The position numbers and the translations under genes were made by a program. Positions 6,021 through 7,873 of a stretch of 7,873 nucleotides of DNA are shown piece after piece. Location: NCBI GenBank assembly GCA_028867235.1, contig JAGWGS010000051.1, positions 1 through 7,873 on the forward strand, written 5' to 3'. The notes below the pieces were generated by a model that was given only the letters and a program-made list of their open reading frames with translations, ran no database searches and had not been told where the DNA came from. The DNA is from Nitrososphaerota archaeon (GTDB taxonomy: Archaea > Thermoproteota > Nitrososphaeria > Nitrososphaerales > Nitrosopumilaceae). Position 1 is the first letter of the stretch. Each line of letters starts with the position of its first letter.

Positions 6021-6605
6021 TTGCTCCGTTCAGTAATAATTTCTGGTCCTCCAGCCATCGGAAAGACTACCATAGCAAAAGGTTTGGGAGAAGAATTTGG
6101 GCTCAAATATCTAAGTGGAGGAGATGTACTCAAAGAGATGGCAAAAGATCAAGGATTTGAAACTGATAGGGATGATTTTTGGGATACAAAAGAAGGAATG
6201 AACTTTCTTAATATCAGAAAAGGAAATCCTGAGTTTGATAAACAAGTGGATGAAAAACTAAAAAAAATATTTCTCACAGAAGATGTAATTATCACAAGCT
6301 ATACTTTGCCGTGGCTGGTACAAGATGGGATAAAAATATGGCTTGCAGGCTCTCACGAAAACAGTGCAAAAAGAATGACCATGAGAGATAGTATATCAAT
6401 GCCTGATGCTCTTGAAATTGTTAAAAAAAGATATGATGAAAATAGGACTCTGTATCACAGACTTTATGGATTTAATTTTGGCGAGGACTTGTCTGTGTTT
6501 AGTATAGTAATACATACAGATGATCTTGGACCTAAACAAGTTCTTGAACAAGCAAAAAATGCGGTAAAAAAACACTATGACTCTCAAACAATTACAAAAT
6601 CTTAG
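6021..6605 (+). CDS. cmk: Cytidylate kinase-like nucleoside monophosphate kinase (divergent)
   Basis: Probable cytosolic (d)CMP kinase, ATP + CMP to ADP + CDP. The 194 residues begin with a strand and P-loop GPPAIGKT (9-16) followed by a GGDVLKEMAKDQG element (33-45), as in archaeal CMK (usually GDIFREMA). The lid region KRMTMRDS (117-124) and the EIVKKRYDENRTLYHRLYG (132-150) helix-turn match the family, as does its place between the DUF106 gene and cbf5. It is slightly long, with extra sequence around 50-68. The usual EGRLAGW-type nucleotide loop reads TSYTLPW (92-98), and the GD-x-x-R arginine is Lys38, so substrate preference may differ. It starts with TTG one base after the upstream stop (TAA, A, TTG), with no in-frame ATG nearby; GGAT (6007-6010) is a weak ribosome binding site ten bases before. 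It overlaps cbf5 by 29 bases. Confidence 0.82.
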   Translation: MLRSVIISGPPAIGKTTIAKGLGEEFGLKYLSGGDVLKEMAKDQGFETDRDDFWDTKEGMNFLNIRKGNPEFDKQVDEKLKKIFLTEDVIITSYTLPWLVQDGIKIWLAGSHENSAKRMTMRDSISMPDALEIVKKRYDENRTLYHRLYGFNFGEDLSVFSIVIHTDDLGPKQVLEQAKNAVKKHYDSQTITKS

Positions 6606-7575
6606 AGTAATAGACCAAGACATCACAAATGATGCTCATGGGACATATTATGATAAAAGATCAATTGAACAATTATTGGAGTATGGATTCATCTTGCTTG
6701 ACAAGCCAAATGGTCCTACAAGCCATGAGACAGTAGCATGGGTGAAAAAAATCCTACATGTACCAAAGGCAGGACACAGTGGCACACTTGATCCACAAGT
6801 ATCTGGAGTCTTGCCAATAGGATTTGGCGAAGCTACTAAAGCACTCATAGTGTTGTTGCTGGGACCAAAAGAATACCATGCACTTGGAAGACTGCACGTG
6901 CTTCCTCCAAAAGAAAAATTATCTGATGTTCTAAAGCAACTTACTGGCAAAATATTTCAAAAACCGCCGCAACGCTCTGCAGTATCCAGGCAAACTAGAA
7001 TACGACATGTGTATGAAATTGAAGTAGTAGAACAAAAAGAAAGACTGTTGCTTCTTAGAATTTTGTGCGAAGCAGGTACGTATGTGAGAAAAATATTCTA
7101 CGATATGGGTGAGATTCTCAGTGAGGGTGCAACAATGATTGAACTTCGACGAACTAGAGTAGGGCACTTTAATGAAGATTCTAATCTTGTAAAGATGCAT
7201 GATCTTGTTGATGCATATGCGTTGTGGAAAGAAAATGGCGATGACACAAAACTTAGAAGAATAATTATGCCAATAGAGCTTACATTAAGTGAGATAAAAT
7301 CAGTTGTAATAAGAGACTCGGCAGTAGATGCATTATGTCATGGTGCACAACTTGCAATACCTGGAATCTTGGAGATATCTTTTGGATTAAAACGTGGAGA
7401 CCTTGTGGCAATATACACGCAGAAAGGAGAAGTTGTTGCACTGGCAGAAGCAATATTAAATGAAGATGAAATTGTTGAGAACACAAAAGGATTTGCGTTT
7501 AAAATCAAAAGAATAATCATGGCTCCTAACACATATCCAAAGAATTGGAGATCAAAGGCTGTAGTTAACAGTTAA
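6577..7575 (+). CDS. truB: Cbf5/dyskerin-type tRNA/rRNA pseudouridine synthase
   Basis: Archaeal Cbf5, the catalytic subunit of box H/ACA guide RNPs (with Nop10, Gar1 and L7Ae, not seen here), which converts uridine to pseudouridine in rRNA and can act on tRNA U55. The 332 residues match the family. After the archaeal N-terminal extension, LLDKPNGPTSHE spans 40-51, the catalytic motif GHSGTLDP holds Asp72, KEYHALGRLH carries Tyr100, and CEAGTYVR (164-171) is the third active-site motif. The C-terminal PUA domain is about 244-320, with IRDSAVDALCHGAQLAIPGI at its start, and the end reads NTYPKNW near 318-324. ATG 6577 is the first in-frame start after a stop at 6565 and keeps the family N-terminal extension, although it overlaps cmk by 29 bases. 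GCGGT (6561-6565) is a weak ribosome binding site. Also known as cbf5 in archaea. Confidence 0.95.
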   Translation: MTLKQLQNLRVIDQDITNDAHGTYYDKRSIEQLLEYGFILLDKPNGPTSHETVAWVKKILHVPKAGHSGTLDPQVSGVLPIGFGEATKALIVLLLGPKEYHALGRLHVLPPKEKLSDVLKQLTGKIFQKPPQRSAVSRQTRIRHVYEIEVVEQKERLLLLRILCEAGTYVRKIFYDMGEILSEGATMIELRRTRVGHFNEDSNLVKMHDLVDAYALWKENGDDTKLRRIIMPIELTLSEIKSVVIRDSAVDALCHGAQLAIPGILEISFGLKRGDLVAIYTQKGEVVALAEAILNEDEIVENTKGFAFKIKRIIMAPNTYPKNWRSKAVVNS

Positions 7576-7601
7576 AAGGGAATCAAGTCAAAATTTTCAA
7601 G

Positions 7602-7873
7602 TTGATACCAAAAGGTGCTGCTGTATTTTTTATAGTTGGTCTGATAGCGGCTGGATTTTTAGGAATTTACCTGTCTCATATTGCAAATCAAGTCCCTGTA
7701 TTGGTATATGTGAATGGTCCGTCTCTTACGATAATACCTGACAAAATAAACTACCATGTGGGAGAGCCAGTTAAGATTCGAGTAATAAATTCAGGAACAA
7801 TACCTTTGATGTTTTCTGATTCGTCATATGGTGTAAAAATTGAACAGCTTGATGGTACTACGATATATTCTCC
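7602..7873 (+). CDS. Membrane-anchored extracytoplasmic protein of unknown function (N-terminal part)
   Basis: An open frame follows an in-frame stop at 7566 and runs to the window edge, giving 90 complete residues. The only common start codon before the hydrophobic stretch is TTG 7602, giving MIPKGAAVFFIVGLIAAGF. This is one lysine followed by a hydrophobic segment (about 5-24), a signal anchor or signal peptide. The exported part is rich in beta-type sequence: PSLTIIPDKINYHVGEPVKIRVINSG (40-65) and later SYGVKIEQLDG, which resembles the first strands of an immunoglobulin-like or BsuPI-like beta sandwich. The family is not recognised and the rest of the protein is missing. It starts 26 bases after cbf5; that gap holds no clear promoter or strong ribosome binding site (GGG at 7578-7580 is too far), so it may be the last part of the operon or start from a promoter within cbf5. 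Confidence 0.7.
   Translation, partial: MIPKGAAVFFIVGLIAAGFLGIYLSHIANQVPVLVYVNGPSLTIIPDKINYHVGEPVKIRVINSGTIPLMFSDSSYGVKIEQLDGTTIYS

Noticed and set aside
6116..6126. Internal GGAGGAG next to an ATG in cmk as a hidden gene start
   Set aside because: The spacing to the ATG is too short and the frame differs from cmk; the bases encode the conserved SGGD element.

Overview
The window looks like a piece of chromosome from an ammonia-oxidising archaeon of the Thaumarchaeota (Nitrososphaerota), most like the Nitrosopumilus/Nitrosarchaeum group. The reasons are the archaeal forms of ribosomal proteins uL18, uS5, uL30 and uL15, archaeal SecY, an archaeal adenylate kinase, a DUF106 membrane insertase, archaeal-type cytidylate kinase and Cbf5 in the archaeal order, A+T-rich DNA with AT-leaning codons, and very tight packing with frequent GTG/TTG starts. 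The genus is inference; no rRNA is present to settle it.

Layout. All supported genes lie on the + strand. Bases 1-404 hold the 3' end of an unrecognised, highly charged protein that begins in the window with a perfect 24-base tandem repeat. It overlaps argF (ornithine carbamoyltransferase, 401-1315) by four bases. A 48-base gap (1316-1363) carries the best promoter candidate, followed by an uninterrupted run: rpl18, rps5, rpl30, rpl15, secY, adk, a DUF106/Ylp1 (EMC3/YidC-like) gene, cmk and cbf5/truB (1364-7575). Spacing within this run goes from a 29-base overlap to an 8-base gap, so it reads as one translationally coupled operon. After 26 bases a membrane-anchored protein of unknown function starts (7602) and runs off the window.

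How the genes work together. This is the distal half of the archaeal spc ribosomal cluster: large- and small-subunit proteins, the SecY channel, a second membrane insertase, two nucleoside monophosphate kinases, and the rRNA pseudouridine synthase catalytic subunit. They couple ribosome assembly, rRNA modification, membrane protein insertion and nucleotide supply. The usual upstream spc genes (uL6, eL32, eL19) are not next to uL18 here; argF takes that place. eL34 and eL14, often interleaved near cmk and cbf5 in other archaea, are also missing.

Novelty. Most of the window is ordinary housekeeping DNA and I see no defence, mobile or CRISPR system. The points worth a second look are departures from family motifs: the ornithine-binding loop of ArgF, the nucleotide-binding arginines of the cytidylate kinase, a Met-rich segment and a Cys/His loop in the DUF106 protein, a short uL18, and the repeat-bearing charged protein at the left edge.
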